Below, piece by piece: positions 24,040 through 31,388 of a stretch of DNA of 36,524 nt. Every line of letters starts with the position of its first letter. Position 1 is the first letter of the stretch. The position numbers and the translations under genes were made by a program. Origin of the DNA: a virus; the IMG/VR virus record IMGVR_UViG_3300007734_000637, positions 1-36,524 of that record; one strand, given 5' to 3'. A model generated the notes under the pieces. The model was not told the origin of the DNA and did not search any database. It was given only the letters and a program-made list of their open reading frames with translations.

Positions 24040-24086
24040 ATAACCCTCTGGGTTGTTGTTGACGGCTCTGCCATCGGTTAATAAAA

Positions 24087-24269
24087 TTAAATTACGTCTT
24101 TAATTACTTCAATTGCAGTATCTTGTGGAATCTCACGGATATTTTCAACGTGTTCTGCTGCGCCAATAATATCACCATGTGAAATATCGTCAGCCGCTTG
24201 TGTTGCTTCATCAAGTGCTTTTTCTGCTGCGTGTTGAAGTGATTTTCCAATATTATCAAAAACTGACAT
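24087..24269 (-). CDS. Small hypothetical protein (60 aa)
   Basis: The acidic helical protein begins MSVFDNIGKSLQHAAEKALD and sits between the MuF-like and scaffold genes. AGGAAAT before the ATG gives a good ribosome binding site. I recognise no family. In other phages small head decoration or accessory proteins occupy this place. The 109 bp upstream hold no clear gene. Confidence 0.55.
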   Translation of the reverse strand: MSVFDNIGKSLQHAAEKALDEATQAADDISHGDIIGAAEHVENIREIPQDTAIEVIKDVI

Positions 24270-24378
24270 GATATTTCCTTAAAGTTAGGGTGTGCCGCTA
24301 ATGCAAGGTGTAACACCAACGACACTAGAGTAAAACACACATGGCGAGGTGTTTGCCGCATTTATACAGCATACTCAT

Positions 24379-25404
24379 TTACTTTTCAATTTTTTTTAAT
24401 TGCTCAAGTGTTAACTCTTTGCCATTTTCAACAAATCTATCGAGTTTAACGCCCGATCTAAATATTTCCGCTTTTCCTTTTCCTAATGCTTCATCTTGTT
24501 TTGCATGTGATTGTTTACGCAACCACTCATCATAATTTATGGTTTCGCTAATTTGCCCATCAAGTGATGATCGCGTTCCTGGTGGTGGGTCTTTTAATCC
24601 CATTTCTTTCCATGATTTTAAAACAGGTACGGTTGACGATCTGCATCTGACGTGGATAGGTGGGCGCGGGCCTTCATTTAATTTAAATTCTTTTCCATCA
24701 TACGATTTGCAAAGCGTTGTTGTTTTAAAATCCAATGTTGCCAAAAATTGCCAGCCTTTGATTAAATCATCATTAGCATTGTAAAATTCATCTGTTGCTG
24801 TGTTCGTAGCATGTGACATTGCAGTTGATACCAATGCCTGCGTTTGACGTTTGTTTAACGCCATCACGCCATCAGTATATTGCAACGCCTTTGTGCCTGT
24901 TATGCGCTTAACTACGTCAGCGTAAGACTGCCCTTCAACTAAACCCATACGCACCGCATCTTGTATGCGCGTGTAACTGTCTTGGTCTAACTTATCAATC
25001 CATTCTTTAATTAGTTTGCCTTGCAATGGTTTTGATTCTACCGCTGCAAATAATGTTACGGGCGCAACCGCTACCATATCCAGCACAATAGGCGTTGATT
25101 CATTTACGGCTTTGATTTGCCATTCCTGCTCATACTCTGCCGCATCGTGCATATCACTAATTAACTCTTTGCCGGCTAACGTGTAACCCTCATTTAAAAT
25201 TGCCCGTACTGATTCCAAACGCGCGTCAATCTGTGGGATTGTCATTTGGTTATCAAGGTCGAGCGTTTTTAATTGGCGCACCAAATCCTTTTCAGTTTCA
25301 CGCAATAAATCCATCACTTTTTTACTTGTTGACGAGTAATATCGTTGCAGCATTATGGAATGAGCAATCGTTTTATCTCTTAAAATATCATTAGCTGTTT
25401 GCAT
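24379..25404 (-). CDS. MuF-like minor head protein
   Basis: The 341-residue protein contains the Mu gpF-like domain near residues 200-290: TQALVSTAMSHATNTATDEF, then WQFLATLDFKTTTLCKSYDG, and PPIHVRCRSSTVPV. MuF-type proteins are minor capsid components encoded beside the portal and are thought to help head assembly. It was separated from the portal by a homing endonuclease, whose 3' end it overlaps by 25 bp. Confidence 0.88.
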   Translation of the reverse strand: MQTANDILRDKTIAHSIMLQRYYSSTSKKVMDLLRETEKDLVRQLKTLDLDNQMTIPQIDARLESVRAILNEGYTLAGKELISDMHDAAEYEQEWQIKAVNESTPIVLDMVAVAPVTLFAAVESKPLQGKLIKEWIDKLDQDSYTRIQDAVRMGLVEGQSYADVVKRITGTKALQYTDGVMALNKRQTQALVSTAMSHATNTATDEFYNANDDLIKGWQFLATLDFKTTTLCKSYDGKEFKLNEGPRPPIHVRCRSSTVPVLKSWKEMGLKDPPPGTRSSLDGQISETINYDEWLRKQSHAKQDEALGKGKAEIFRSGVKLDRFVENGKELTLEQLKKIEK

Positions 25405-26042
25405 GTTACGCCTATTTTTTTATTTTCAAGAGTTTCTTTTTTACTTAACATTCTTTTGTTAATCCATTCTTGGTCTTGCTTTCCAAAAGTCCTGCCTTTT
25501 CTTTTTGATGGCATTCCTTTTAATGCTAGCGATAGTTTGGCTCTGGTTTCATCAGTTTTTATGCGTCCTTTGCCAGCTTCCCCTAATTTTCTTAAATGTT
25601 CTGCGCTTTTCTTTTTACCTTTTGCGCTTTCTGACATTTTCTTTCTATGTTCATCAGTAAAAATTTTACCTTTACCAGATTCTGGCATTTTCTTTTTTGT
25701 TTCTTTACTATGCTTGAATCCAAGCGGAGATCCAGCAATTCTTTCATTGTTAAATCCATTTTTATCAAATGGGTTTAATGTATCTAAATAATATTGCTCA
25801 CGGATTAAAAGATTTTCTTTTAATTCTACAAATTCAATAACATTAAAAACAAAATTATCTTTTCCATATTTGTTCCATGAACGCTGTAATGTTCTTGAAT
25901 GATGATTATTTTTTATAAGAGAATTTTTATGTGTATTAAATCTTTTTGCAATATTTATAGAACTTCCAACATATATTTTTTGATTAACAATATTTGTTAT
26001 TTTATAAATACCGCTTTTGTGTGATAAACTTTCTGTAGTCAT
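25380..26042 (-). CDS. GIY-YIG homing endonuclease with NUMOD3 repeats (2)
   Basis: The 220-residue protein is a paralogue of the one at 22616-23332: GIYKITNIVNQKIYVGSS, catalytic Arg in AKRFNTHK, and HHSRTLQRSWNKYGKDNF. NUMOD3-like repeats fill the C-terminal half (HSKETKKKM, FTDEHRKKMSESAKGK, KTDETRAKLS). It sits between portal and MuF genes and overlaps the MuF start by 25 bp. Its DNA is visibly more AT-rich than neighbouring head genes, fitting a mobile origin. Confidence 0.92.
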   Translation of the reverse strand: MTTESLSHKSGIYKITNIVNQKIYVGSSINIAKRFNTHKNSLIKNNHHSRTLQRSWNKYGKDNFVFNVIEFVELKENLLIREQYYLDTLNPFDKNGFNNERIAGSPLGFKHSKETKKKMPESGKGKIFTDEHRKKMSESAKGKKKSAEHLRKLGEAGKGRIKTDETRAKLSLALKGMPSKRKGRTFGKQDQEWINKRMLSKKETLENKKIGVTCKQLMIF

Positions 26043-26070
26043 GTGAACCTCGTATGTTCATAATTGATGA

Positions 26071-26105
26071 AAGCCTAAAAATCATTTGCAGTGGTTTTTA
26101 GGCTT
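26071..26105. other. 11-bp stem-loop between portal and homing endonuclease 2
   Basis: Perfect arms AAGCCTAAAAA (26071-26081) and TTTTTAGGCTT (26095-26105) surround a 13-nt loop. The stem begins about where a transcript from the extended -10 box at 26110-26118 would start. It could be a terminator for the portal message or a protective 5' hairpin. Confidence 0.6.
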
Positions 26106-26109
26106 ATTT

Positions 26110-26118
26110 ATTATATCA
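26110..26118 (-). promoter_or_regulatory. Extended -10 promoter candidate before homing endonuclease 2
   Basis: TGATATAAT on the minus strand, identical to the box before endonuclease 1; both continue AA. Here its TGA is the portal stop codon. Confidence 0.5.
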
Positions 26119-27507
26119 CATCAACCCACCTGTTGCAGGTCGTGTTGCAATGCGTTCCATTTCATCATCAAAACTTGTATCTTGCGCAATAATGTCACCT
26201 GCGACAAGGTTTTCAAATAAAGTTTCGTGCGATATTGCACCGCTTTGCCAAGATTTGACCAAACTATCCACGTCCTGAGCTGTCATTGAGTTAGGAATAA
26301 AATCACGGTTTAACTCAACCTTAACATCTCCCGTAATGTTTGACCAATCACGCAACCATTCCATAACGTGTGTTAATCCAACGCTAATCGATTGAGCAAT
26401 TGACGCAAGCACACTGTTTTCACTTGATCTATGAATATTAGCTGTTTGCGCTGCTTCAGCCGCACGTTTTTCAGGTGCTAAAATACGCGCTCCCAGTGTT
26501 GCCATCATTGCTTCTTTTGAGCGCAACGCCTCACGCAATTCGCCTAAACCTTGGCCGGTAAATTCAAGATAAAACGCTTTCGACTGCGGGTCGGGAAGTA
26601 GCCACGCTGTGCCGCTACCAATACGAAGTGACGCGCTTTTATCGTCTGAATAATATCCAGTGACTACAGGCGTTGGCAAGCCAACAAAGTGAAGGCCGTG
26701 TTCATAGTCTGCTGTGGTGCGGTAATGCGACAGGTTAACATCAACCAAGTCAAGTAATGGCGGTTTATCAACGCATGGCGTGTTGTCACGAACGCCAAAA
26801 AACTCAAACGGGATTTTGTTTAATGCTTTGCCATTTATTTGTGGGTAAATTTCCTCAACTAAAATAAACTCACCGCGTTTATCTTTTCTGAAAACACGTT
26901 GACGGTAAATTCCACCATCGCCTAAATCAAGAACGCGCCATTGTGGTTCACATTTAGATTCAAACTCATCAACGGGAATTTCGTTTTCTTCTTCAAGCAC
27001 AACCAGTGTTAATTGTTCAACGTTGTTAATGCGTCCAGTTTTCCAGTTGATGATTGATTCAGCATCGTACATGGTGGCGTAAGGTCTTGACCCTTGAGCT
27101 TGAGCCTGAGCCAATGTGATAGCGCTAGTAATAGGTGGATAGTCGACAAGTACGCCACATCGACCGATGGTAATAACATGTTCTGCTACCATTTCAGCAA
27201 ATTGATGTAGCGACAAACCGCCCATAGTAAAGTCGGCTATGATGTCATCCATTGCAGCAGGCGCAACAACCGCCTCTGGCTTCATAAACAACATCCCCGT
27301 TAAGCCGTCAATAGTCCTAGCTGTAGCATTAAAATATAATGCTCTTTGCTTATAAGCATAATATTCTTGATCGGTTTGACCGCTTAAGCGTGGTAAAAAC
27401 TTAACGCCGTACTCGTGTATCTCGTCTTGTCCTTGCGCTGCGTGTTCGCACCTCTCCCACGTTTCGTAGTATTTGTTATATTCTGAATTTTTAGTATCTA
27501 CACTCAT
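26116..27507 (-). CDS. Portal protein (DUF4055-like)
   Basis: Starting at ATG 27507 (MSVDTKNSEYNKYYETW) the protein has 463 residues; the frame is open another 28 codons upstream but that would lie in the terminase gene. It matches the DUF4055 portal family: YYAYKQRALYFNATARTIDGLTGMLF, GRCGVLVDYPP, and a late NIHRSSENSVLASIAQSISVG helix. The portal forms the DNA channel vertex. The start lies 1 bp after the terminase stop. Confidence 0.85.
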   Translation of the reverse strand: MSVDTKNSEYNKYYETWERCEHAAQGQDEIHEYGVKFLPRLSGQTDQEYYAYKQRALYFNATARTIDGLTGMLFMKPEAVVAPAAMDDIIADFTMGGLSLHQFAEMVAEHVITIGRCGVLVDYPPITSAITLAQAQAQGSRPYATMYDAESIINWKTGRINNVEQLTLVVLEEENEIPVDEFESKCEPQWRVLDLGDGGIYRQRVFRKDKRGEFILVEEIYPQINGKALNKIPFEFFGVRDNTPCVDKPPLLDLVDVNLSHYRTTADYEHGLHFVGLPTPVVTGYYSDDKSASLRIGSGTAWLLPDPQSKAFYLEFTGQGLGELREALRSKEAMMATLGARILAPEKRAAEAAQTANIHRSSENSVLASIAQSISVGLTHVMEWLRDWSNITGDVKVELNRDFIPNSMTAQDVDSLVKSWQSGAISHETLFENLVAGDIIAQDTSFDDEMERIATRPATGGLM

Positions 27508-27508
27508 G

Positions 27509-28756
27509 TTAAACGCCTGTAATCTGAGCAAAAGTTGGCCTATTATTGACCAATGGGTAGCGGTAAGCAACAAAATAGCCAATTGCATCAACTACATGAT
27601 CGAACCCGGCCGCCTTGTCTGGTTCGCCTGTCTTGGCATAGCATTGTTTTTCTAGTGATTCCACCAGCATCGGGCAGTATTGAGCATTAACAAAGTATTT
27701 TCTGATTCCTAAATTGTGAATCATAGCATTAACTGACAATACCCTATCTTTAATGAATGGATTGCGAGAATTAACTAATACCTGTAAGCCATAAGAGCGC
27801 AAAATACTATGATCTGACTCGCTTGCATTGTTTGACTTCCTAGCATTACCAGAGGCGTCTGGATAGATTAATATTTTATGTGTTGGGTAGCGTTCTTTTA
27901 ATAAACGCGCCATCGTTGGAGTATCGAACACACCTGTGAGCTCCATAACAGCACAAGCCGTATCATTGCGAACAACATGAACAACAGCAGACATATTGCT
28001 AACGTTAAAATCCAAACCAACGTGTAGAACATCGCCGTCATTAATTGTTTCAGTTGTTGCGTTAAGCTTCCTATCAAACTCATGGTAGACGCTCCCAGCG
28101 TTAAGGTTTACAAAGTTGCCATCTAAATATGCCGATAATTGTGCGCTTGAATAGGTTGCTTGAAGTTGTGCAATATAACCATCTGGAAGATAAGGATTGC
28201 TTGACGTTGGGGCTTTGATTAGCTCATAGCCTTCGCGCTTTTCCTTGCCCCACATTTCATACATAAATGAGAAGCCTTCGGGTGTTGATACTGCTGCTAA
28301 TGTATTAGGTGCGCCGTCTGGCTTGCGCTCCCTGATGCGTCCCAACATCTTTGCCCATACTGTCCGCGCTTGATCTATGCGTAGAGTATCCGCCTCATCA
28401 ATCACAGCGTCAGCAACCTCAAAACCCACTAGACGCTCTGGGCTGTCCGCGCTTCTAAATATTATCTGTGAGCCATTATCAATTTTGAGTATTGCGTCCG
28501 CTTTGTTTAGTGTGTACTTAACGCCCCACTCGTCTAATATTTCTTGAAACCGTGGAAAGGCTATAAGCCTGATTAAGTCATAAGTAGGTTCGACAAAGGC
28601 AAATGATAGCCCTTGATATTTTAAAGCAAGCAAGGCAAGCCTAATAACGGCCGCCTGACTTTTACCAGCTCCATACCCTGCCACCATTGCCGGATGAATT
28701 GACTCACTAAAAATAAAATCTTCTTGAGGTGCTGTAAGCTTAAGCTTAATCTTCAC
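27509..28756 (-). CDS. terL: Terminase large subunit
   Basis: The protein has a terminase ATPase (Walker A GYGAGKSQ near residues 27-34, Walker B VIDEAD near 115) and a C-terminal nuclease with HVGLDFNVSN and later DHVVDAIGYFVAYRY. It packages DNA into the prohead. GTG at 28756, preceded by GAAAGG at 7 bp, is a better start than TTG at 28771; this gives 415 residues. It overlaps TerS by 11 bp. With a P22-like capsid, headful packaging is plausible and would explain the circular contig. Confidence 0.93.
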   Translation of the reverse strand: MKIKLKLTAPQEDFIFSESIHPAMVAGYGAGKSQAAVIRLALLALKYQGLSFAFVEPTYDLIRLIAFPRFQEILDEWGVKYTLNKADAILKIDNGSQIIFRSADSPERLVGFEVADAVIDEADTLRIDQARTVWAKMLGRIRERKPDGAPNTLAAVSTPEGFSFMYEMWGKEKREGYELIKAPTSSNPYLPDGYIAQLQATYSSAQLSAYLDGNFVNLNAGSVYHEFDRKLNATTETINDGDVLHVGLDFNVSNMSAVVHVVRNDTACAVMELTGVFDTPTMARLLKERYPTHKILIYPDASGNARKSNNASESDHSILRSYGLQVLVNSRNPFIKDRVLSVNAMIHNLGIRKYFVNAQYCPMLVESLEKQCYAKTGEPDKAAGFDHVVDAIGYFVAYRYPLVNNRPTFAQITGV

Positions 28757-29141
28757 GCACTGCCCTTTCAACTAAAAATGTGTAACCTGTTTTGATGGTT
28801 GCTTCAACTCGATCAGTTGATACGCCAGACGCTTTGCCCCGCGCAATCTCCGCTGTAATAGCCGCGTTTATTTGATTGTTTTTAACTGCAAGGTTTCGCA
28901 GTGTCATTAAGTCTTTAAGGTGAGATTCAAGCGTAATACCAACGCTTTCAATGATTGGTTTGCGCAGTTCGTCAACCCTACCCGAAACCGCCCCGCTAGA
29001 CATTAACTCACTAGCTCTTTTTTGTATGGTTTCAGCTTTGGTATTTACACCAACATCAAACGCTCCACGATAAGCGTCCGCCTGTGTTTTTCCTTCAGCC
29101 ACTAATTGCGCAAAGCGTTCTTGTTTAGGTGTGAGAGCCAT
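28746..29141 (-). CDS. terS: Terminase small subunit
   Basis: The 131-residue protein begins MALTPKQERFAQLVAEGKTQ, followed by ADAYRGAF, a characteristic TerS helix-turn-helix start (Terminase_2 type). It binds the packaging site and regulates TerL. It is followed at once by TerL and overlaps the methyltransferase gene by 17 bp. Confidence 0.88.
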   Translation of the reverse strand: MALTPKQERFAQLVAEGKTQADAYRGAFDVGVNTKAETIQKRASELMSSGAVSGRVDELRKPIIESVGITLESHLKDLMTLRNLAVKNNQINAAITAEIARGKASGVSTDRVEATIKTGYTFLVERAVRED

Positions 29142-30420
29142 ACGGTTCGCCTGTTGATTCTAAAATAGCTTGTTTCCCTGTGAAATCTTGCCAGCGTTTG
29201 ATGATGACATCGCAGTATTTTGGGTCTAGTTCCATTAAACGGGCGTGTCTTGATGAGTTTTGACAAGCCATCATGGTTGTTCCACTGCCACCAAATAAAT
29301 CAAGCACAATTTCTTTAGGTTTGCTGCTCCACTCAATCATTCTTTGCACTAAGTTTACAGGTTTCATGGTTGGATGCAATTCGCTACGAGAAGGTCTATT
29401 TTCTCTAAGTGTTGTGTTTTTTTGTTCAGTCCGATAACTATTAACCAGTTCTTGCAATTCTGCTTTGTTCATTTTTTTAATATCTATATCATCATCGATT
29501 ACGCTTGTTCGTGTAAAGTCACCGCAAAAATAATGAGCTGCACCTTCTTTCCATCCATATAAAATTGGTTCATGTTGCCAGTTAAAATCTTGACGACTTA
29601 ATGTTCCTGATTGTTTAACCCATATAAGCACTTGGCTTAATTTAAAACCAGCATCTTTAAAACATTTTGTAAAATTAACACGCTCTGAATCGGCATGAGC
29701 AACATAAATAACACCACCATCTTTTATAACCATAAAATAACAAGCATATACATCAAGAAGAAATTGCTTGAAAGACTCATCACTCATATCGTCATTTAGA
29801 ATTTTTCCAGCAATACCTTCAATAGCCACATTATATGGCGGGTCAGTCCATACCATATCGGCTTTACTTCCCCCCATTAAAACATCAACATCATCAATGC
29901 TAGTGCTATCGCCACACATTAACCGATGATTTCCTAATACCCAAACATCATGCAGTTTTGTTGTTGGCTCTATTGGTGCATCAGGTATTTCATCTTCATC
30001 GGTAAGACCATCTTGCACATCTTCTTCATCACCAATCAATGATAATTCTGTGCTGTCAAATCCTAGTAATTCTAAATTAAACCCTTCTTCTTCTAGTTTT
30101 TGAAGCTCCAACGCCAACAAATCATTATCCCAACCACTGTTCAACGCCAAACGATTATCTGCAAGGATATATGCTTTCTTTTGCGTCTTGGTGAGGTGTT
30201 TAAGCTCAATGGTTGGTACTTCATCAAGTCCTAGCTTTTTAGCCGCCATAACGCGACCATGACCGGCAATAATGCCATTCTCACCATCCACCAAGACGGG
30301 TGAATTAAAACCAAACTCTTTTATGCTGCTTGCTATCTGAATAATCTGCTCGTCGCTATGTGTTCTTGCATTATTTACATAGGGGATTAAGTCCACTATT
30401 TTTTTATTTATAATTTTCAT
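29125..30420 (-). CDS. ParB-like domain fused to DNA adenine/cytosine-N4 methyltransferase
   Basis: Residues 1-90 form a ParB/sulfiredoxin-like domain with VLVDGENGIIAGHGRVMAAK. A linker rich in Asp/Glu follows (130-155). From about 155 there is an N6/N4 methyltransferase with DPPY at 193-196 and the SAM motif DLFGGSGTT near the C-terminus, plus LHPTMKP; the order (DPPY first) is beta class. Such fusions occur next to terminases in many phages and are thought to protect DNA or mark it for packaging. The target is unknown. Confidence 0.9.
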   Translation of the reverse strand: MKIINKKIVDLIPYVNNARTHSDEQIIQIASSIKEFGFNSPVLVDGENGIIAGHGRVMAAKKLGLDEVPTIELKHLTKTQKKAYILADNRLALNSGWDNDLLALELQKLEEEGFNLELLGFDSTELSLIGDEEDVQDGLTDEDEIPDAPIEPTTKLHDVWVLGNHRLMCGDSTSIDDVDVLMGGSKADMVWTDPPYNVAIEGIAGKILNDDMSDESFKQFLLDVYACYFMVIKDGGVIYVAHADSERVNFTKCFKDAGFKLSQVLIWVKQSGTLSRQDFNWQHEPILYGWKEGAAHYFCGDFTRTSVIDDDIDIKKMNKAELQELVNSYRTEQKNTTLRENRPSRSELHPTMKPVNLVQRMIEWSSKPKEIVLDLFGGSGTTMMACQNSSRHARLMELDPKYCDVIIKRWQDFTGKQAILESTGEPYGSHT

Positions 30421-30596
30421 TGCTGTTCAGTCTTAATTAAAAATAATTCAAACATGGCTTGGTGCATACGCGCCTCGCCTTTTTCCCATTTTTGCCAAGC
30501 TCTACAAGTAGAATATAGTACAGTTCCGGCCTGAGTCTGGGTTAAGTTCGCAATGACGCGAGCTTGTTTTACTTTTTCTGGTGTGGGGCTAATCAT
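30417..30596 (-). CDS. Small HTH (XRE-like) regulator
   Basis: The 59-residue ORF reads MISPTPEKVKQARVIANLTQ then TQAGTVLYSTCRAWQKWEKG, a compact XRE-like helix-turn-helix (LTQTQAG..L..S.RAWQ.WE.G). Such proteins usually bind DNA as repressors or modulators. Its stop and the methyltransferase start overlap as ATGA, and its start overlaps the previous stop. It could regulate the palindrome at 30866-30884; that is inference. Confidence 0.75.
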   Translation of the reverse strand: MISPTPEKVKQARVIANLTQTQAGTVLYSTCRAWQKWEKGEARMHQAMFELFLIKTEQQ

Positions 30597-30847
30597 ATTT
30601 TATCAACTTTTTGTTTTGGGAACGCTACTCTAAGCGCGTTTCTTATAATAATTCCATTTGCAGAATAAAAGCTTTCAGTATTCAAACAAAAGAAAGTTGT
30701 TTTTTTATCTGGTTTCATTTTCTTTAATTCTGTTGCGTCTACATTTAGCAACTTTACTAATGCTGAGTCATTAAGATAAATCCTGTTGGCGTTGTTTTTT
30801 TGCCAAATACTCCCGCCCGCCGCGATTAATGTTTCTTGAATAGTCAC
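30593..30847 (-). CDS. Hypothetical protein, first gene after the leftward promoter
   Basis: The 84-residue protein starts MTIQETLIAAGGSIWQKNNA and is mixed alpha/beta with a basic C-terminus (VAFPKQKVDKI). I recognise no family. It is the first gene after the promoter at 30893-30920 and precedes the HTH gene with a 4-bp overlap, so it is the leader gene of the packaging/head operon. Confidence 0.65.
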   Translation of the reverse strand: MTIQETLIAAGGSIWQKNNANRIYLNDSALVKLLNVDATELKKMKPDKKTTFFCLNTESFYSANGIIIRNALRVAFPKQKVDKI

Positions 30848-30865
30848 AATCGTATCTCTTAAAAG

Positions 30866-30884
30866 GGTTTAAGTTGTTTAAACC
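30866..30884. promoter_or_regulatory. 19-bp palindromic operator at the late promoter
   Basis: GGTTTAA (30866-30872) and TTAAACC (30878-30884) are perfect 7-bp arms around GTTGT. It lies at the expected start site of the leftward promoter, a common place for a repressor site. Confidence 0.6.
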
Positions 30885-30892
30885 ATGAGTCT

Positions 30893-30920
30893 AGTATACG
30901 CCTTTTGATCTACATGTAAA
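30893..30920 (-). promoter_or_regulatory. Leftward sigma70-like promoter for the packaging/head operon
   Basis: On the minus strand TTTACA (30920-30915), a 16-bp spacer and TATACT (30898-30893) form a good promoter about 50 bp before the hypothetical gene that leads the operon. No other promoter of similar quality was noticed before the terminase genes. A very AT-rich stretch lies upstream (30930-30965). Confidence 0.7.
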
Positions 30921-30965
30921 GCCTTTTATTCATATTATTTAATTAAATTATAAAAAATGCTTTAT

Positions 30966-31118
30966 TTACTTAATAGGGCTAAGTGGGTGTGCCAGAGATT
31001 TGTTTTTATTATAACTTACTAGCTCCACCCGTCCAAAAGTTCTTTTAAACTCGGTCAAAAGTTCGGTGAGTTTTTGATCGGTTTTTTGTATATCTTCCCA
31101 TGTTTCTTTTTTGTTCAT
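30966..31118 (-). CDS. Small hypothetical protein (50 aa)
   Basis: From ATG at 31118 the protein reads MNKKETWEDIQKTDQKLTEL and is helical and basic. The frame stays open up to 31229 via a TTG, but that stretch coincides with the iteron repeats and looks non-coding. No strong ribosome binding site is present. Its position beside the presumed origin suggests a replication accessory, without direct evidence. Confidence 0.45.
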   Translation of the reverse strand: MNKKETWEDIQKTDQKLTELLTEFKRTFGRVELVSYNKNKSLAHPLSPIK

Positions 31119-31128
31119 TTTATCTTTT

Positions 31129-31384
31129 AGGGCACAAGTGGGCACAACTAGGGCGCGTCTTTTAGTTGTGCCCTCTCTACATCCCTTGTGTGCTGCGGGC
31201 TGTAGCTGTTTAGGGCACAAGGTGCACAACTATTTATAAAATACTTACTATACTATACATATACATATACATTAATACGCTATATATGTATGTAGCGCCA
31301 TAGTTGTGACTTGTGCCCTGCGCAAAAAAAAGGCTCAGGCCACGTATTCTGTGGGCTTGAGCCTAATTTTAAACAAGGGCACAA
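31129..31384. other. Iteron-rich, AT-rich region: presumptive replication origin
   Basis: The 8-mer GGGCACAA or its complement occurs six times exactly: 31130-31137, 31140-31147, 31166-31173 (inverted), 31213-31220, 31311-31318 (inverted) and 31377-31384, with degenerate copies at 31222-31229 and 31304-31310. Arms GGGCACAACTA (31140-31150) and TAGTTGTGCCC (31163-31173) are a perfect inverted repeat. Between the third pair and its mirror copy lies an AT-rich block (31231-31300) with TATACA repeats, bounded by CACAACTAT/ATAGTTGTG. It sits downstream of the primase-helicase gene, as expected for an origin. Confidence 0.6.
31323..31364 (-). terminator. Rho-independent terminator after the primase-helicase gene
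   Basis: On the minus strand AGGCTCAAGCCCAC (31364-31351), a 7-nt loop and GTGGCCTGAGCCT (31343-31331) pair with one bulge, followed by seven to eight T residues. It would stop transcription from the replication genes before it crosses most of the origin. Confidence 0.8.
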
Positions 31385-31388
31385 CTTT

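Noticed and set aside
24104-24361. Minus-strand ORF with a signal-like hydrophobic start upstream of the 60-aa gene
   Set aside because: It overlaps the better supported 60-residue gene in another frame, which has a good ribosome binding site; the rest of the translation is low in structure.
27508-27591. Longer portal start
   Set aside because: The extra 28 codons lie within the terminase gene and are hydrophobic shadow sequence; ATG at 27507 directly follows the terminase stop.
31119-31229. 5' extension of the small gene at 30966-31118
   Set aside because: The extension lies in the iteron repeats and uses a TTG start; its composition is repeat-driven.
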